Source: Clytia hemisphaerica (Eukaryota > Cnidaria > Hydrozoa > Leptothecata > Clytiidae). Taken from it: a stretch of 64,000 nt of DNA. Numbering within the stretch: position 1 is the stretch's first letter; every line of letters starts with the position of its first letter. Location of the stretch: positions 372,001-436,000 of the forward strand of contig CACVBU010000472.1 of the NCBI GenBank assembly GCA_902728285.1, in the 5' to 3' direction. Made by a program: the position numbers and the translations under genes. Below the pieces are notes generated by a model that saw nothing but the letters and a program-made list of their open reading frames with translations, was not told the DNA's origin and did not search any database. Shown piece after piece: positions 30,345 to 64,000 of this stretch.

Positions 30345-30355
30345 GGTCACACTTT
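30345..30355. repeat. Target-site duplication, right copy
   Basis: GGTCACACTTT, directly after the (TC)n tail of the LINE and identical to 28040-28050. Confidence 0.88.
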
Positions 30356-30606
30356 CTTTGAGAAAGTGCAACTTGGTTTTTATTTTAGTAAGTGAGGACA
30401 GTGCTAAATTCAAATTTCCCACTGTAATTTTTTTGAGGCATAAATCTGCTTCACAGGTCTATCTATTTTGGTTGAGTTACAGGAGGCTCTGGGGGAGCCC
30501 ATTCTCCCAACTATAGATGCTCTGACTACCCAATTCCCCTCAAGGTTTGTTCACTTGCCGTTCCGTAGTGGAACACACGCAAATGTCTGGAACGAAGAAG
30601 ACCATA

Positions 30607-31004
30607 TGTGACTTCCCAAGCGATTTAAAGTACCTGAAAATCAGACCGGTCTTGGTCCGGTATTACGAGCGGTCTAGTAGCGGTCAAATTTTTGTTTTAG
30701 ATCGGCCTCCAGACTTTCTAGAAATGTAATCTCTAACGGTCGTGGCCGCTTCTAGACATTCGTGGTCGATCGTTGGACCGGTCCGGGCCGTTCACTAGAC
30801 CGGTCCGGGCCGCTAGTTAGTGATTTTTAGTAACAATTATATCAGAAAAATGTTGTAAAAGGATGTCAACCGAGCGATCGGGGCCGGTCCCCTAAACTCG
30901 TAGCGGCCTTTTGGTAAAATTTTACCGGTCATTTACCGGCCCTCAAAAGACCGTCTAAAGACCGGTCCCATTTTCAGGTACTTTAAATCGCTTGGGGAGT
31001 CACA
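30607..31004. mobile_element. GC-rich TA-flanked foldback with CCGGTC repeats
   Basis: Ends TGTGACTTCCCAAGCGATTT and the complement of TGTGACTCCCCAAGCGATTT, with arms of about 45 bp reaching accggtc. TA on both sides. The centre repeats accggtc, ccgggccg and agcggtc many times and is far richer in GC than its neighbourhood. Confidence 0.78.
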
Positions 31005-31460
31005 TATTAGTGGCAAAACAATGAGGCGTTTGACGTCACTCGCGCAGCAAGTTCCACACTCATTATTTGTTAATCCCATCGGGCAATAGGCAGTTAGGCG
31101 GCTAGGCGGCCGGCGTTCTCTAATTCCCCAATCAGTGTCCAGCTAAAAAGTGTCTGTCAAGTTAAAAAGGGCGTGCTATTAGTAAAAGTTATTGTGACAT
31201 GTTATGACAGAAAGTATGATTGATAAACTTGGTAGAGTTATCAAAACAAATTTGTTGTCAAAGAGCTTTAAACAGTAAGTGAAAATACAGGCCAGACATC
31301 AACAGTCCTATGTTTCAACCAATCGTTCCAAGCAAGTTAGAGCATTTGACAGCACTGTATCAATGATTTGTTTTCCAGCCTGGAATGATTAGTAATAGTA
31401 AGGTTTATAAGAAATCTTTAACTGAAAAGACAAGAAAACATAATACACATAATATATACG

Positions 31461-31660
31461 GTAAGTTGGTCTAATGTTGTCATCCCTCTTCCAACTTCGA
31501 CACCCTTCTTTAGAGATAGGAATAATAGTAAGATCTGAATCGCTGATTGAAAATAATTTTCTTTGATTAGCGACCAGAGAGGAAAAAATCTAGTCTATCA
31601 GTGATTACGACCTTTCCTAGTATTCCTATCTCTAAAGAAGGGTGTCAATATTAGAAACAC
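31461..31660. mobile_element. MITE with TAAGTTGGTCTAATGTTG end
   Basis: taagttggtctaatgttgtc, then cacccttctttagagatagg, with an inverted copy cctatctctaaagaagggtg at 31629-31648. The terminal word recurs at 32980 and 40848 (ttggtctaatgtcgacaccc). The right terminus is degraded. Confidence 0.55.
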
Positions 31661-31721
31661 TATTAGAAAATTTTTTAACACTTTTGAGCACATTTCAATT
31701 CAATGAAACAAATGGGAAAAA

Positions 31722-31762
31722 GGTGGCATAAGTGGCATAAGTGGCATAAGTGGCATAAATGG
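31722..31762. repeat. Four-copy 9-bp tandem repeat (ggcataagt)
   Basis: ggcataagt repeats four times, the last varied to ggcataaat. On the minus strand it yields a spurious PLM-PLM-PLM peptide. Confidence 0.9.
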
Positions 31763-32156
31763 TGCTGAAACAAATGGACGAAGAAGAAGTATTCCCCATA
31801 CAATGTTTATATCAAAATTTGCAATAATAACCAAAATAGTTATGTTCTTATAAAAGAATGTATTATTACAATGTATATTCAATATTTGGCGTAAATTAGT
31901 GTTTTATTATTACTATGTCCGACCAAAAATTAAAAAGAAAAGTTGATTTACATTGCTAGGCTCATAAGATGATAGGTAAATCAGAAAATTCCAAAATTGT
32001 AGAAAAAGGCCAAAATTATGTGAAAGGCCTTTTTAGAATTTTTTCTTGTATTTTTTTGTTTCTTTTACTGACTAACCTAAAGCTTTAAAAAGGGGATGGG
32101 TCAAACAAGCAATCTGACAATGAGCTCTATCTCAAATTACCAAGGATGGGATTTTC

Positions 32157-32393
32157 CATAGATTTATAAAGCCCGAAGGGCTAGATGTTGTGCTTTAAGC
32201 CATAGCAGGCAAAAAAAAGTGAATATCAGAAAAAATATTGCTATTGTTTTCCAAAACCCGCGAAGCTTCTGATTGGTCAAGCGCTGAAATTCTATTGTAA
32301 TATCACGTGACCTAGGTAGGATTTCCTACCTAACCACTGCACACTTTTCAGCTAAAGTACGTCATCTGGCCCTTCAGGCTTTATAAATCTATG
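32157..32393. mobile_element. hAT-type MITE with 8-bp TSD
   Basis: Ends CATAGATTTATAAAGCCCGA and complement (gccttcaggctttataaatctatg form). Flanked by perfect 8-bp repeats GGATTTTC (32149-32156 and 32394-32401). 237 bp, noncoding, with atcacgtgacctaggtagga in the centre. Confidence 0.83.
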
Positions 32394-32409
32394 GGATTTT
32401 CTAGATTAG

Positions 32410-33790
32410 AAGAAATTTATTTCCAAAGTTAAGTTACCAAAATAACTACTTTGTATTCCTCAAGAAATAGTACTAAAAGCAATTCTCTGTATTTGCCAAG
32501 GAAAATGTAAGGCTGGACTTAAAAAATTGTTGGTTTGCCATCACCCGACCGACCCTACCTTAAAACCTGCCGGCCGACCCAAAGAATTTTATTGCCATTT
32601 TTAAGAAGAAAATTTTTTTTCTTCAAAAACTTCAAACAATCAAATCAAAACTCGTATCTTGTCTGTCTCAAGCATAAGAATCGTGAATTCCCTGCTAGCG
32701 CTCTTCTGTTTTCCATTTAAAATTACCTAAATGTAAACAAACTGTTTTAACCCTTCCATGTACAAAAATTTCATAAATTGTCAAAATAAAATAAAATAAA
32801 TTTCCGACCGACCCACCCACCTCCAAAATCTAGCGTCGGGTCAAAGCCTAAACAAAATATTTTTTTATTTTAGAAGGAAAATAACTAAAAATGATCTGTC
32901 ATTTTATCAACAAAGAAAATTATTAAAAACAATATTTTGTATTTGTTTAGAAGAAATATTACCAAAGTTTAACTCATTGGTAAGTTGGTCTAATGTCAAC
33001 ATCCACCATCAAATTCAGACACCCTTCTTTAAACCTGGTTGGAATCTGACCTTCCTTTAATCCTAATCTCTAAGAAGGGTGTCAGAATTACATGATGTCA
33101 ACATTATAACAACTTACGGTATTTATCAAGAAAACAAGCTAGTATTTAATGGTATTTCTAAAGGAAAATAATATAAAAAATCTCTGTATTTGTCAAGGAA
33201 AATAACCAACAGTAATCTCTTCTATTTCTCAATGACGGAAAGCATTTCTTTGTATATGGAAAATTACATGAAGTTGTTCCTTGTCTTAACATGGGGAAAT
33301 TATAGTGAACATTATTTTTTTTAAGATTAACTGAAAGTTGAATTTAATTATCAGCAAAGATTTAAGATGATGACTCTTTTCCATCACAATTATGCTTGCA
33401 TTGCTCACTCACTGTCATTTTTGAGAAATTAAATGTATTTTTTACTTTTATTAATGAGAAATTTTTTAAAAATGATCTCTTGTATGAACAACAATATTTT
33501 CATATATATTGAATGGAACATTAATCAAAACATTTTCCTGTATTTTCCTTAAAGAATATAATGTAGAGAAAATTTCTAATATTTTCAAAAGAAATTACCT
33601 AAAATAATTTCTTGTATTTGGCTAGAAAAACAACCTAAAGCAAAGTTTTGTATTTTCCAAGGAAAATCAGCATACAATTTCTTGTATTTTCTAAGGAAAA
33701 TTACATACAAGTTCTATATGTTCCAAGAAAAATTAGCTAAAGCAATTTTTTGCTACTTTCATCAAGTTGATTTTTCAAAAGAAATTGCTT
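32410..33790. repeat. Degenerate repeat array, ctgtatttgccaaggaaaat type unit
   Basis: Words of the form (c/t)ttgtatttt-ccaaggaaaat(ta)-cctaaaa-caat recur irregularly (for example 32487, 32940, 33192, 33612, 33645, 33680, 33720). This looks like a decayed tandem array with a unit of about 40-60 bp, interrupted by other insertions such as 32979-33118. Confidence 0.5.
32979..33118. mobile_element. MITE with TAAGTTGGTCTAATGT ends
   Basis: Left taagttggtctaatgtcaac, right gatgtcaacattataacaac then tta. The internal inverted pair is acacccttcttta and agaagggtgt. 140 bp. Same family as 31461-31660. Confidence 0.7.
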
Positions 33791-63990
<30,200 letters not shown>

Positions 63991-64000
63991 GTATGGATAT

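Overview
This is an animal (metazoan) nuclear genomic window: AT-rich, intron-rich, dense in small transposon-derived repeats, with no bacterial-style operons. Two conserved, spliced genes lie on the + strand. Positions 281-18122 carry the last 12 coding exons of OPA1, the mitochondrial inner-membrane fusion dynamin (485 residues plus stop, every splice phase consistent). Positions 40339-63990 carry eight exons of ARHGAP39 (Vilse/CrossGAP), beginning in the first WW domain; its start exon was not found and its MyTH4 and RhoGAP domains must lie beyond the right edge. The species cannot be named from the sequence. The non-LTR fragment types, an intronless GPCR and the repeat load would fit a cnidarian or another marine invertebrate, but that is inference.

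The largest OPA1 intron (6443-15655) holds cargo on the opposite strand: an intact intronless rhodopsin-class GPCR (9108-10262) with an odd polyproline-rich extracellular loop, a two-part MADF/BESS-type DNA-binding gene (13937-14731) that seems to lack part of its MADF domain, and a decayed non-LTR retrotransposon (about 12570-13420). Around them are several families of short inverted-repeat elements.

The intergenic block (18123-40338) is mostly mobile-element debris. It has a 5'-truncated LINE with an 11-bp target duplication and a (CT)n tail (28051-30344), two foldback elements with 9-bp target duplications and tandemly repeated terminal arms (20936-22631 and 25333-26323), clusters of 42-bp palindromic units, a tRNA-Thr-like SINE head, and many MITEs. 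About 33.8-40.3 kb has no recognisable gene.

The ARHGAP39 introns (4.2, 6.7 and 9.0 kb for the largest) are also seeded with MITEs, some within tens of bases of splice sites. The most interesting system-level pattern is in these small elements. One TA-flanked group comes in at least four versions, and in each the short word just inside the terminal repeat recurs many times within that element. A second group has terminal repeats that are runs of G/C, with 8-bp target duplications. No CRISPR array, rRNA, operon or unequivocal novel protein system was seen.
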